DNA from: Pieris napi
Taxonomy: Eukaryota; Arthropoda; Insecta; Lepidoptera; Pieridae
Assembly (NCBI RefSeq): GCF_905475465.1
Contig: NC_062244.1
Coordinates: 3,360,501-3,424,500, forward strand
Length of the DNA stretch: 64,000 nucleotides
Direction: 5' to 3'
The first letter of the stretch is position 1. The number at the start of each line of letters is the position of its first letter. This document shows positions 24,001 through 34,549 of the stretch, in pieces. A program made the position numbers and the translations under genes. The notes beneath the pieces were generated by a model that did not search any database, was not told the origin of the DNA, and saw only the letters and a list, made by a program, of their open reading frames with translations.

Positions 24001-27000
24001 AACACATGAAAGATATCAAAACAAATTATAACAATATAACTAGAACTATTATAATATTATAAATTCTTGACAGTTCAAACTCGGCTCTATCCCGATGATG
24101 TTTTAATGTATACTCCCCTGTCAAAAACGTTGGATTTTAAAAACCATAATTCGTGATATGGTTCGCCTCTGAATCTTATCTTACGAATTAAAATAAAGCG
24201 GCATTGAATTATTATTCAGATTAACACATGAAAATACCTACATCATTGTATAAATCTGCGTTTAAAGCAGGAATTGGATACTCCTTCAGCAAACCATATA
24301 TTGGGACAGATATGCTTTGACTTTGTCTTATATTCAACGTCATTTCTGGAAATACTATGATATCGGCATTCTGTAATTGAAAGCAATTAAGCTTGAGAGG
24401 TACATTTGTTAAAGATAACACTAAATATGTTTTGATGTATGTAAATGCTAATGCATATATTAATCTCATGTCAAAACACATTTACACTATCGCGTGAGTC
24501 ATCTGTTTTATTACTTATTGCAATAAAAGTATGTGTACTTTTCTTGTGAGAAAAAAGTACATAGTATCAAAGTAAAGTACAATTTATTTCTCTTATTATA
24601 TTAAAAACTATATTTTTTATTGCTTTTTGCAGCTAGTATTAAATTAGTATCTCGACTACAATATTTTACGTTTAAAATATTTACGTGACAATACATCATG
24701 AGAAATAAAGTATTTTCTTGTACTTTATTGTTGTCATAAAGTATAGATTACAATTACCTGAAATAACGTACAATAATTTATTATAAATTATGATATTAGG
24801 GTACTTTATAAATTTATTATAAAATACCCTAATAATTGGTATATCAAACGACCGATTAGTACAATTGTATATATTTTCAAAAAAAATATAACAAAACAGG
24901 GTAATAACTATGGGACGGCTGCCAAACTACTACACCAATCAGGTAGTTATTCAACATACTTGTCCATTAAAAAGTAATGTATAAAATCTATATGGAAACT
25001 ATTACTTAGGAATTACTTAATTTAAGTAAAAATGATACAGTCCTAACAAGTTGTTTCACTATTAGCAAAGATTGTTTCTTTTAAAGTAATGTACATCGTA
25101 ATGACGGCTTTTTATATTATTAATGTACATAAAATTTAAAATAAATTGTATCAGATTAGCTGATGGCTTTGTCATATACACCACAGCTTCATGGATGAAT
25201 CACGTATGTTCCAATCAAGGAGTTTGCCTTTCATCATAAAGCTATTACCTGTGCAGCAGCATCTTTTATCAGTTGAACATAATTTTGAATATTGGTATCC
25301 GTGTTGGCATTGACTTGAAACTCAACCACAGCAGCGACATAGCTGCTATCCTCTGGTGTAGATTTCTGGGAACAATGGATAAATAACAAATAATTATGGC
25401 AATTATTTGCCGTTCCCGGCACAATATTTCCGTCTTGGCCTTACTTATGTTAAAACCGTGATTTGTAAATCAACACAGAAGTGTGTTGTGTGTGTGTTAC
25501 AATCCTGTCTTGCCAGCACGCAATTGAAAGAAGCATCTTAAAGTTGAGAGAAGAATAAAGGAATCTTAAAATGTTGAAATTCGTAATAAAACGAAACCTA
25601 TAGATGCACTTGTTCCCGCTCTAAGGTTTAAATGGAAATGGGCGGGTATATATAGGATATATATAGGATATATCTAGAGCGCGTGATAAAAGACGTACAC
25701 TTGAAACAACAAAATGGACTGGACCTACTGGACAGAGATGGACGACAACAGAAAAGATCGACAGCTGACGTAATAGAACTAGCGGGGAAAAACTGGATGT
25801 GGCTCAAGACAAAAAGAAGAATATGGAGGCTTTTACTCTAAAAGGGGCCATACAAATATAAATACTAGAACACTAACAAAACTAACCTTCATTTTTACAG
25901 CTTATACTAGCACAACTAATACTAATATTATGAAATTTTCTAGGTATAAGCTGTGTAGTTGTTTTCGCCCTTGCCTCTACAATTGTTATGTCCTAAATTA
26001 TTTTTACAATCCAAAAATTTCGTTTAAAATTGCACGTGAAATAATTTTTGGGATTAAATTTTGAGCTCAAAATTATACACAAACCATCCAGTTCCCGGCC
26101 TCCAATCAGTAGTAGGACTGACATGTATAGGGGAGGGGGAAGAAGAAAATACATTTTACTTATATAAAGTGTGAGCTGAGGGCGCAGAGATCGATTATTG
26201 GGCGGCGAACTAAATGTATTACTCTAGAATCTGGAAGTTTGCTACACCGAATGTACAGTGACAAGTGAGAGATGAATGTCAAAGATTGTTGCAGATCTCT
26301 ATCTCAGATCGAAATCTTTTTGATTTCTATGAGGTAGCAAAAGTTATCGGTTCCCAAATTTGCCACCCCAAAAATCTGGTCCAGTCTATTCAGCCTGCTG
26401 GTAAATACGCCATTGTCCAACCACCATTTACCGTCCACGGTCCAACCAACCAAAGAAATGGTGGTTGGACGGTATGGTATTAGAAATAAATTTCAATGAA
26501 TAACTATTTTTTTTGTATTATCGGTCGTTTCACAGAACTTTTTGACGTATCTATATTTAACAGTAATTTGCTTCTCATTGCGGGCAGCACCGCCGATAAC
26601 TTTTTTGCATAAATCTATTAATGAAGAAGGAAAATGGTCACTTGTTACTCAGTTATTCTTATGAATCATAGCATTTTATCGTGTTGACAGGGTCTCTATA
26701 ACTGACAAACGCATTATAAATGAATATTAATATAAGCTGGGAAATATGATGCAGGTATGTAAGAAAGTATTTATAAATGTTTCAGTTAAGATTTGATATG
26801 GGTTAAAAATGTTAAAACTTCTTTTTTCGGAAACATTACTATATTCTAGACCTGAAAGACGACAGTCATATGTTTTTGTTTAACCGTAAAATATTGAGGG
26901 TCTACCAGTCAGTAGTTACTACTACATAGTAGCCATTTAAATATGATAATGGGTAATGTACACAATCATCTTTAGCATATTTCAAAGATTTTGCATATAA

Positions 27001-27284
27001 GAAATTACGCCGGTTCTAGTGTGAAATTCGACAAAGGTCAAAAGTGCAGTGTTATATAAATAACATGTTTAAAGCCGGTTCAACTATTTTAATACCGTCT
27101 TTGTTGGTTGGTGTTTAAATCCAATTTACAATAAACATATTTGCAACAAAAAAGATTTGTAGAAATTTTTATCTTACTAGATACGTATATTATACATAAT
27201 ATATTATTTAGTAAGCACTGGCATATATACATATATCACCTGTTCGCTTCCAATTACGAGACACAAGAATATAAATAATATCAT
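15070..27284 (-). CDS. vanin-like: Vanin-like protein 2 (pantetheinase/biotinidase family amidase), GPI-tail form, complete
   Basis: Ten minus-strand exons: 27284-27240, 25365-25249, 24370-24242, 23454-23285, 22457-22243, 21373-21287, 20907-20804, 20213-20025, 15999-15875 and 15487-15070. Exons 2-7 and 9 match vanin-like 1 exactly in length (117, 129, 170, 215, 87, 104 and 125 nt). The product is 532 aa with signal peptide MILFIFLCLVIGSEQ. The triad is Glu63 (NADIIVFPEM), Lys157 (YRKINLFGEY) and Cys190 (FGHFICFDLM). After EPSPPW it continues through an acidic linker to a hydrophobic end (VYMLVVFIFAVVIM), typical of a GPI-anchor signal, so the enzyme is probably held on the outer membrane face. 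The exon 3 donor is the unusual GTAGGT. The 4-kb intron 8 contains a second set of terminal exons (see 18153-18853). Confidence 0.93.
16506..16762. mobile_element. Possible short inverted-repeat element
   Basis: The segment starts gaaacggttac and ends gttaccgttt, a short imperfect terminal inverted repeat. It encloses an unusually GC-richer block with a 76-codon plus-strand frame that resembles no protein I know. It lies in the last intron of vanin-like 2. No target duplication was found, so the call is weak. Confidence 0.3.
17525..17655 (-). repeat. tRNA-derived SINE, strongly degraded
   Basis: Keeps tttcaccacgattaccttca, acgtacaagcaagtgttag and the end actaggccaacgctac, recognisable from better copies at 6420-6598 and 9040-9195. 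The B-box region has decayed. Confidence 0.45.
17806..17852. repeat. Short direct duplication
   Basis: atcacttttagatgcagcg occurs twice, separated by tcagcgtc. This is a simple local tandem duplication in vanin-like 2 intron 8. Confidence 0.7.
18153..18853 (-). CDS. Alternative terminal exon pair (9' and 10') within vanin-like 2 intron 8
   Basis: Exon 9' (18853-18729) is 125 nt, exactly the length of exon 9 in both vanin-like genes. It begins in phase 0 after a TTTCAG acceptor and ends in phase 2 at a GTAATC donor. It encodes SLKYRAFIHDGFNIYG and SCSILSCSSDNPKDCPYR, aligning with LYKYRAG and the three cysteines of SCCIFACTGDTIDTCAKR. Exon 10' (18516-18153) follows a TTACAG acceptor and stays open for 121 codons to a TAG; it includes VEYFGLSLRDN and FAIWGRIYNED, matching base-domain motifs of exon 10. 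It ends INIENIIFGLDNVNADL with no hydrophobic tail. Splicing from exon 8 would keep frame and give a non-anchored isoform. No canonical AATAAA follows closely. It could instead be the remnant of a third paralogue. Confidence 0.7.
18559..18603. other. Long hairpin in the intron between exons 9' and 10'
   Basis: The arms ATTTCTAA.ATTTACCTTTGAG and their complement pair over about 21 bp with one mismatch and a single-base loop (g at 18581). On the transcript it lies about 43-87 nt upstream of the exon 10' acceptor, a position where a stable stem could affect acceptor choice. It could also be a tiny foldback element. Confidence 0.75.
20338..20660 (+). mobile_element. LINE C-terminal fragment
   Basis: The plus strand reads SLYENCISVYNKLPSEIREL then NKFKALFNSKLI, the conserved end of CR1/Jockey-type ORF2 proteins (compare VYNKLPSEIR with LFNRLPSKVR of the LINE at 54-55 kb). 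A non-coding 3' part follows. It is antisense to vanin-like 2, next to exon 8. Confidence 0.6.
20969..21225 (+). mobile_element. Helitron fragment related to 12874-13180
   Basis: Starts cctaatatataaaattctcg and continues through tctgaaacggctcgacc and ctatttttcatccctctaaa, matching the minus-strand Helitron at 12874-13180. It fades before the terminal hairpin and CTAG, so it is 3'-truncated. It lies beside exon 7 of vanin-like 2. Confidence 0.7.
21488..21897. mobile_element. PIF/Harbinger-like MITE, 410 bp, TTA target duplication
   Basis: The terminal inverted repeats GGGCGATTACATACTAGCG (left) and GGGCGGTTACAGACTAGCG (right, complement) are flanked on both sides by TTA (21485-21487 and 21898-21900). 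TTA is the usual PIF/Harbinger duplication. The interior is GC-richer than its surroundings and non-coding. A right-end fragment of the same family lies at 44161-44219. Confidence 0.8.
22761..22981 (-). mobile_element. Non-autonomous Helitron, 221 bp
   Basis: On the minus strand it begins TCTTTATATATATAATTCTT, contains AACGACTGGACCGATTTTGA, and ends with a small hairpin (GACAACGTCTGTC) and CTAG at 22764-22761. The flanking bases are A before TC and T after CTAG. It lies in vanin-like 2 intron 4. Confidence 0.8.
23745..23915 (+). repeat. Probable LINE 3' UTR remnant
   Basis: The phrase gaagaactggtaagaaactc agccagttttaccc resembles the 3' UTR of an abundant insect LINE. No open frame remains. 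The call rests on recognition of this phrase only. Confidence 0.35.
25600..25860 (+). mobile_element. RTE-like LINE C-terminal remnant
   Basis: Translating with frame changes gives FKWKWAG, TLETTKWTGPTGQRWTT and WDVAQDKKKN-MEAF-like pieces. These follow the pattern (KWAGH ... RWADD ... AQDR..W..MEEAF) at the end of RTE-type ORF2. Stop codons interrupt it. It lies in vanin-like 2 intron 1. A better copy of this type is at 63690-63960. Confidence 0.55.
26415..26470. other. 15-bp perfect stem-loop
   Basis: GTCCAACCACCATTT at 26415-26429 is exactly complementary to 26456-26470, with a 26-nt loop. The loop itself contains TACCGTCCA, which could pair instead with TGGACGGTA at 26466-26474, so two competing folds exist. 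It lies within vanin-like 2 intron 1 and overlaps a 72-codon frame with no known relative. Confidence 0.7.
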
Positions 27285-28578
27285 TGTCACACTTTAACAC
27301 TGTTATCTAATTTGAAACTTATATTTATGGAGATAGAGTTAAAATTTACAATTACAACGGAAACATCGTGATATGGACTGATTCCATTGAAGGGTATTTG
27401 TGTACTAAAGTCTGCTTGCTATTAATCACACACTTATTAAAATATTGTTTCAAAATATACAGATAATATTAATGAATATAAGTTTAAAAGGAAAACTCTA
27501 ATTTCGATGAAATTAAATAATTTAATATGTTAATAAAAAAATATTGGTTGTTAGTAAAGAAGGTTTACGATCGAGATGTTTACGTGATAACGTCTTATTG
27601 GTGATATAAGTTTTTGGGAAGTAAGGAATTAATGAAGATAACAATTTTTTCAAATTTTAAATTACATCTATCGTTTTATTCACACTTTTGATGATAAATT
27701 TCGGGTGTAAAATCACAAGTATACTTATTCGACTATGATATACATTTTTCTTCATACATTCACGGAATGACTGGCAGCGCTCGAGATGAGACGGGAGATC
27801 GGTCCGTCTCTCTCTCGTTATACCTGCGATCGCGCTCGTGAGGTTTTGGTGTGACACAAGTTTCTGAACATGTCACCCGACTAAAACGATTTTAAAGACG
27901 TTATCACGTCAAAAAGGTTACTTTGTTCCTGAGAATACCAAAAACCAAATGATAACAATCCAAAGTTTTTATCAATTCTTCCGAGTGTCATTAGAATTTT
28001 AAACGCAAAATCGTAACTTGCCTTTTTAATTTATATAATAATTTAGCTTCGCAGACGAAACATCGTCACACGAGTCGATTGAACGAAGACGTTTATAGCT
28101 TAAATTAAATAAAGATAAACCTTGCTTGATCACCTTTAGGTACTATTTTACGTAGCAAGTCAAATGCGCAAGTAATGCAACTAAATTTAAACCATAATGC
28201 TTTAGCATGAAGGTTCAGAATCATTTAAATGTATCAAGGTAAATTTGCGATGTCTCGTACTAACCCCTTATACTTTGGCATAAGATCACTGTACTTGCAA
28301 ATTACAAATATAATTATCATATTTTATGGACTGATTAAATTTAATACCATTAAATGTTTCGAGTTTCAGCAGTCGTGATTACCGAAAGACTTTTTCCTTT
28401 TAATGGTCTACTGATTTGTCTTTAAATTGTATTTACAAAGATTTAAATTTCTTAAGTAAATTATTATCTATTATGTACTTTGTATATATGGTTCTATTAT
28501 AATTTTAGTATTTTATATGTTTTTTTATTTATTATCACTTGATTGATATTATATATTGATGAGATTTTAATTACAACT
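27285..28578. other. 5' flank of vanin-like 2
   Basis: About 1.3 kb upstream of the vanin-like 2 start codon. It is AT-rich with no recognisable gene. A short GC-richer patch lies at about 27770-27850, with no clear promoter motif. Confidence 0.4.
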
Positions 28579-28880
28579 TAATATAATTAAATTTATCATT
28601 AATAAGATAAAATTAGCTATATGTTAATAAATACACAACTAACCGATAAAGAGAATTTAAATGGAAAATGATTATAATTAAATTTTATCATGAATAATTT
28701 ACACATACAGAACTAACAGACTAAAATAAAATTTAATGATATAATATAATTAAATTTATCATTAATAAGTTATAATTAGCTATATGTTAAAAATTACACA
28801 ACTAACAGATATAGAGAATGTAAATGGAAAAAAGATCATAATTAAATTTTATCAATAATAAGTTAAGATTAGCTAAAGTT
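28579..28880. repeat. Diverged tandem repeat, period about 164 bp
   Basis: atataattaaatttatcatt aataag begins at 28579 and again at 28743; each time it is followed by attagctatatgtta, acacaactaac and taaatggaaa. A third partial unit starts near 28841 and seems to be split by the foldback element at 28885-29135, because cattaaaagagaatttaatt resumes at about 29171. Confidence 0.7.
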
Positions 28881-28884
28881 AATA

Positions 28885-29135
28885 TTTAATAAAACAATTT
28901 TTAACCGGATTGAAGTTATGTATTTACAATTAATTTTCATAATTTTAAATTTAACCGACGTTTCGCGTGCTTTACAGCGTGGTCACGGTTAAATTTAAAA
29001 TTATGAAAAATATAATAATATAATAATAATATATAATTTTCAACAATCCGGTTATTATGAAAAATAATTGTAAATATATAATTTTCAACAATCCGGTTAA
29101 AAATTGTTTTATTAAATGTGTAAAAGTTATGTCAA
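28885..29135. mobile_element. MITE-like foldback repeat, copy 2
   Basis: The ends TTAATAAAACAATTTTTAAC and complement form long terminal inverted repeats. The core holds AACCGACGTTTCGCGTGCTT and TACAGCGTGGTCACGG, as in copy 1 at 359-534. It inserted into the third unit of the tandem repeat. Confidence 0.7.
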
Positions 29136-30596
29136 TAAAAGTTAATATTATAAAAATACTCAGCCCATACATTAAAAGAGAATTTAATTGCAAAATAATA
29201 TACATAATTAAATGTATAATTTATAAGTTGTGGTAATATAATATAAAAATACCTGTATAGAAATATGTAACAGCCCCATGAATATAATTAACAGTCTCAT
29301 TTTCCTGAAGACACTTTTGCGCACTGATATTTCTATCTATCAATCCTTTTATATAGCTAACAGCAATAAACGTAACCAACCTTTGTCCAATGTCTCTCAC
29401 GATAAGAGAAATAGTTGGATAACTTATCTTTAAAAGAAAAAACATTTTGCTTTTAATGTTTAACATTTAAATCTCATAATATCTGTGTGTTGTTTTATTA
29501 AGGAGACTTCTAAATATCCCGTGTGAAACACACACACACAAACAAGTTACACTAGGCGTATTCTGTATATTGGATGTTCCTAAAGACGCGATCTTTTTAC
29601 AGCGATATCCTCACTGATAAAATTATTTCATGAAGGGATTTATATTTTTAAGATATAGGGAATGAATATTTTGGTCTCTTTATGTTAAAAAAGTCTCGTA
29701 GTTTAAGGTTTTATTTTTTTAATATGTTCATTTTCAATTTAAATTATTATAAATTGTAAGGTTTCGTTTATAGATCCAGTTTATATATTTTATATATTTT
29801 TCTGGGTATAGTAGATAAGATTTTGTAATTTGGTTTCGGGATATTCATTGTTTTGAATCAGAATCGAAACCAGAAAAAATCTTACTATATAGTTCTATAA
29901 CGATAGTCTTAACGATTTCAAATATCAATATGAACAGTTATGAATAACGACTTACACAGAAAAATATGGAAACAATGGAAACAATTCAGTCAAGCGAGGG
30001 GATGTCCCTTCCCAGATGTGTGCAATGTAAATAATAAAATTTACATACACAAAGCACCTTGTGAAGTCCCGCGACCACCAGCTTTGTCGTAAGTGCTAAC
30101 CTAGTATCGTGGTGCGCGCCCTAACCTTGGGATCGAGCATCGAACCCAGAATGTATTTTTCTATATACGTAATACGGTGAAAGAAAACATAAAGAAGGAA
30201 GTGTACAGCTACACTCTTGGGCTACAATTACTGCGATGACGTCACACCCTGAATCACGCCAATAAAGTTGTTCTAGTTAAGGATATATACAACTTCGTCC
30301 TTAGCCACTGGAGCGTTCGAGGCAGTCAGTGGTTGCACTGGTCGACTGTCCGTTCTTTAAGTTAGAGCAAGAACAGCTTCTTTCTTCCTGTAACGAAGGC
30401 ATATCTGTGTATAGGCACGAGGTATAGAATGATGATGTTTCTACTAGAAAGAAAACAGATACTTACAGAAATCTGAAACCCGGGCTAGTATCACTTGTTT
30501 TTTTGATGTTGTTGCACGATACATGATACTTGAAAATTAACACTTTTATAATCTATCTCAGACTCAGCTGTCCCCATTATGGACTTATAAAAGTTC
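29136..30596. other. Gene-free AT-rich region
   Basis: No coding region, transposon end or RNA gene could be supported. Two short AT-rich minus-strand frames (29221-29466 and the one crossing 29136) have biased composition and no relatives. A short GC-richer stretch lies near 30040-30330 without a recognisable signal. Confidence 0.4.
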
Positions 30597-31204
30597 GTCG
30601 TAACAAGACTGCCTTATCTTTTTAATCCTAGAACTCCTAGTTACTTAAAGCAAAATTGTATGTTCCTCTCTGGCGGTAGTTTTGACTTGCGTTCCTTAGA
30701 CAATCTAATTCTTGAAACTCCTATTCATAAAACTGAATTCTATCACTCCTCCTTTACTGTGCAAAGTATTCTGCTATGGAATTCCCTTTCAATTGATATT
30801 AGACGAGCTCAGTCCTTAAATTTATTTAAAAAGCTTCTTTTTGATAATTTTCTTTCTGCCTCGTAATTAGCTCTGCTTATAAATATTAATTATTGTGACT
30901 CTGTTGATTGTATTTTAAATTTTGTTTATACATATTTTTATTTATTACTATTGTTATTTTATCTTTAGATTTTACTTTAGTTATAGTAATGTGTTATTTT
31001 GAGTTTTTTTTTGTTAATTATATTTTGCATTTCTTGTACTCCTCCCTCTGTAGGTGTTTCTTTTTCATTGTTCCAAGGGTTGCCTGGAAGAAATCGCTTG
31101 TTAGCGACAAGGTCGCCCGTTGCCTTATAACTTTTGTAACCTGCTTTTTTATTTTTGTTTTGTGTATGTTTTTGAATAAGGTAATAAAGTATAAATAAAT
31201 AAAT
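30597..31204 (+). mobile_element. 5'-truncated LINE, ORF2 C-terminus and 3' UTR
   Basis: The frame reads TRLPYLFNPRTPSYLKQN, then FYHSSFTVQSILLWNSLSID and IRRAQSLNLFKKLLF, the terminal motif of insect LINE ORF2 proteins. The 3' UTR has ggttgcctggaagaaatcgc and tagcgacaaggtcgcc and ends in aataaagtataaataaataa. Confidence 0.75.
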
Positions 31205-32105
31205 GTTCATAGGAATACGAATACGAATAAATATAATATGGAAGTCATACTCAGCGTAAGTCTCGACTCTGATAGTATGATTTAATAACGAAACTTAGCG
31301 CTTAGAGTCACTTCAGTATGTCAAAAAGTATTGAATTTTTTCGTTTCTGAATCTCAATCTGAAATCTTACTTTAAGGTTCCAGTCTTCGACTGAATCTTG
31401 ACTTACTCTATAAGAAGTGTCGTATCTACATACTGAATGCTAATCTGATCATATCTGAATTTGAAGCAGAGTAAAAGGAATATATTATGTACTATGTAGT
31501 ATAAATTATTCAAAGCAAAATTCCTTTTTTGAACAAAATTTGTGCGCCTGAAATTTTGTGTTTAGCAAGCTTTTTGACTTCATATTTTGCTAAGCTATTC
31601 TTATCCACTCTCAAGTATTTTAGACAATACAAATACAGTGCAAACTCCAAGAAGTCATTGACACTAAATATTCCGATATCTTCTTACCTATTGTTCTATA
31701 TTGTGCTGAGTTAGCCACAGTCCACATTTTTAATAAAATAAAATACAATAAAAAAATAAAATGTGTTTATTATGGAATATAAGATACAGGTATAACTTAT
31801 TCCACATCATTAATTTTGTATTGATAGACATTTCTACTCATCGGCAAAGAGAGAAAAAGCCGGTGTAAAAAACTCTCGGTACTCTTTTAAAATATCAAAT
31901 CATCATACAAAATGACGATGGCAAACATAGATAGAAGAAACCAGATCACTTTGCAATCTTAAAAATTTGGCGATGACACTGACCAGACCAAATTATGTAT
32001 ATGAAACTTCTCCTTATAAATATAATGTATAAATAAAACAAGCCTTAATTCTGTAATGAGTCATCAAAACATGTATTTCTTGAAAACTTGCTTTGAAAGC
32101 CTGCT
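31205..32105. other. Gene-free region
   Basis: No gene can be supported. There is a short taaaataaaatacaataaaa run near 31733-31760 and no recognisable transposon end. Confidence 0.4.
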
Positions 32106-32310
32106 TATAGACCAGGGTCGATAATTTTTGAAACCTAAAAAAATAATAGTAGGATGAAACCCATTGGAAAAGGAGGAATATTATATCGCCCGTAAATAAT
32201 TTACTGGCGATATAATATTCCCCTCCCTTTACAAAAGGTTTCATCCTACTATTTTTTTTTCACTTTTTATTTTTTTTAAAGGCTATCTAGTATCTACCCT
32301 GGTCTATTAC
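32106..32310. mobile_element. Nested-palindrome foldback element, about 205 bp
   Basis: The outer arms TATAGACCAGGGTCGATA and complement (ATCTACCCTGGTCTATTA) enclose a second palindrome of about 120 bp. In this, TAGTAGGATGAAACC and GCGATATAATATTCC-type blocks pair with their complements around a centre near 32200. Almost the whole element can fold on itself. It is non-coding. Confidence 0.7.
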
Positions 32311-32620
32311 TCCTTGGGTTGGTATTGCATCGACTGTTATCCGATTTAGTATTATTTTAGAACAAACAGTAAATATATAACAAGAGACTGACTGGCCCGT
32401 AGTTATATCACATTTATCCCCTCTTTTCTGTAATATCTAGCTCCAATCAAACTACCCTACCTCTTTTAGAAATGTATATAATTTAAATTGAAGAAATGTA
32501 TAAAATGCACATTGTTGAATATAATGTATATTCTAACTAAACAAATCGGTCTATGTATCAATTCCATTGTTAAAACTAAATAAAACTATTTTTAAACCAT
32601 AACTTAAAGGTTTTTTGTTA

Positions 32621-33174
32621 GGCCGGGTTCCCACTAGGCCGGACCGGCAGATATCCCGGTCCGGTAAAATTGCCGGAAGGAATGCCAATTGTATGAAGCT
32701 ATTCATATTATCCCGAGTCCGGCTAGCGTTTTGTCACTACAAAATGCCGGTAAAATCACCGGACCGGAGTAATGTGAACCTGCCCCGCCCGTGCTAGGTT
32801 CTACCCGCACTTCATTCGGCTCGCATTTTCTGAGTACAGTAGACGTCATGCTACGATGAACAACATTCAAATAGAAACTTTAATAAAATAATTGAAGAAC
32901 TTTGCTCCATCACTTCCAAGTTCACCCATCAATGTTTCAAATGTCCCAAGTGAATATCTTTCCCGTAAAATAGGATGTACCCAATACTTTCTTCTTTTAT
33001 TTTGCCTTCTGTACCACCACCACCACAACACAACATTTTCGTCGTCCATTGTGGGCACTGGTCCAAATTCAACTGAGTTGCTTGTCCGATTTTCTTGTGG
33101 GGTCCGGTGTAATGTGAACACTCTGTCCGGTGTCCGGTTTCCGTGAGATCTGCCGGTCTAGTGGGAACCCGGCC
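32621..33174 (-). mobile_element. Internally deleted PIF/Harbinger transposon, 554 bp
   Basis: Terminal inverted repeats GGCCGGGTTCCCACTAG are identical at both ends and flanked by TTA duplications (32618-32620 and 33175-33177). The inner repeats are rich in CCGGTCCGG-like words. The minus strand from about 33060 to 32867 encodes RRKYWVHPILRERYSLGTFE then TLMGELGSDGAKFFNYF, the N-terminal region of HARBI1-like nucleases. The catalytic DDE core is absent, so it cannot move by itself. Confidence 0.88.
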
Positions 33175-33311
33175 TTACATTTTACAACTTTTTTAATACT
33201 GAGAACTATTTAACACTTTATTTCGAAATACAAATAGATATTATGTTTAAATTAGTATCACAGAAATTAAAATTAAACAAAAATAAAAGTAATAAAAATT
33301 TCAATTACAGT

Positions 33312-34549
33312 TTATACACTGTCTAGGTTGTTATTTTGTCTAGAATGTTCGAAGTGACTCCGTAGGCTCTGGCTGTTGAGTTTTTCTCGTCGTATAGCTT
33401 GAGATCGGGCACGCCTTTTACCCGCTGGAGATGCCATTATGGAGCGTCTTCGATCAGCTAAACCTATAAGGGTAAACTGTTTATGTTAAAATGCAAAACA
33501 TATATTACCTACTTGTGAAGACATAAGTATAATAATCTCAAAAATAAACATAAGGATTGGTTTACATTACCCTACATTTTTTAAACATAAAATCTTTTTT
33601 TTAAATTTTCGAACACTTCAGCATTTAGTAACATTCTATGTGGTATTCGTACTTTTTTTGGTAAATATATTAAAAATACATGTACATATCCACGACTACT
33701 TCTGGCACTATCCATTAGCTAGACAAATCTATCATTATCTAATCTATAATGGATTATGCTATAAATTTTTAATAAATACACTTTTTATAAAGTTTGATAA
33801 ATACGTCAGGAATAAAAAAGATATATGTATACTCAATAAAACTACCTTTCTCTAATAATTTCTGAAGAGTGTTTGCCAATAAGACACACTTTAAAAAAAG
33901 CAATCCTATTAATGTGGTAAACAGTTCATATTACAGCCTTTTACGTATTCTATGGACAGACCGTATAACACCAATACTATACAAAAAGTGTATCAATTCT
34001 TGAATTGTTGATGTTCTTTATAAAACCTAAAAGTTAAAATTACCACAAATCAATGCACTCTTTTAACTGTAGTACTCTGCCGTCTCCTTCTGTTAAATTG
34101 TAATTAGACCTCTTAGTTTATTTAGGGTATAAGTTCAGTGCCAATTATACACAAAACACAAACACTGAACACAAGTGTTATAAAAATACACGGCAGTTCT
34201 TTAAAGACACTATTGATTAGACTTTAAGAAAACGACATTAGTTAATATAAGATTGAAGATTGTGATAGCACAATCTTCAATCAAAAGGTTATAGAACTGG
34301 CTATATCATGGTAGAATTAAAGTTAAAACATGTTTCACCTTTCAGTCTAGTTAAGTCAGAATATTCATGGACATCGTGCTTTTCGACTTCTTGACTGGCC
34401 TTCATCATTTCTTGGTACAAGTCGTTGAATTCTTTACCCAAATGGGCATCGTCCAAGGTCCGACCAAGGCGCTTACCAGAAAATCCTAACGACTTGGATA
34501 ATAGTACTTCGTCCATCGACTCTAAGTTGGGTAGTTCTGATATTGTTAT
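33312..34549 (-). CDS. Unidentified gene, last two coding exons
   Basis: Exon A (34549-34339, 211 nt) follows a TTACAG acceptor, begins in phase 0 and ends in phase 1 at GTGAAA. Exon B (33463-33312, 152 nt) follows TTATAG and runs in frame to a TAA. Together they give 120 residues. Exon A encodes an acidic helical stretch (SKSLGFSGKRLGRTLDD, LGKEFNDLYQEMMKASQEVE). Exon B is a basic tail (RRRSIMASPAGKRRARSQ, AIRREKLNSQSLRSHFEHS). No domain is recognised. The helical acidic part plus basic Arg/Ser-rich end suggests a nuclear or nucleic-acid/scaffold role, but this is only a guess. Upstream exons were not found; the internal ATG at codon 12 is a weaker alternative start. A TTTATT (AATAAA on the minus strand) lies at 33217-33222. 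Confidence 0.7.

Noticed and set aside
24221..24481. 86-codon minus-strand frame taken as a separate small protein
   Set aside because: Only its middle part is coding: it is exon 3 of vanin-like 2 read through both splice sites.
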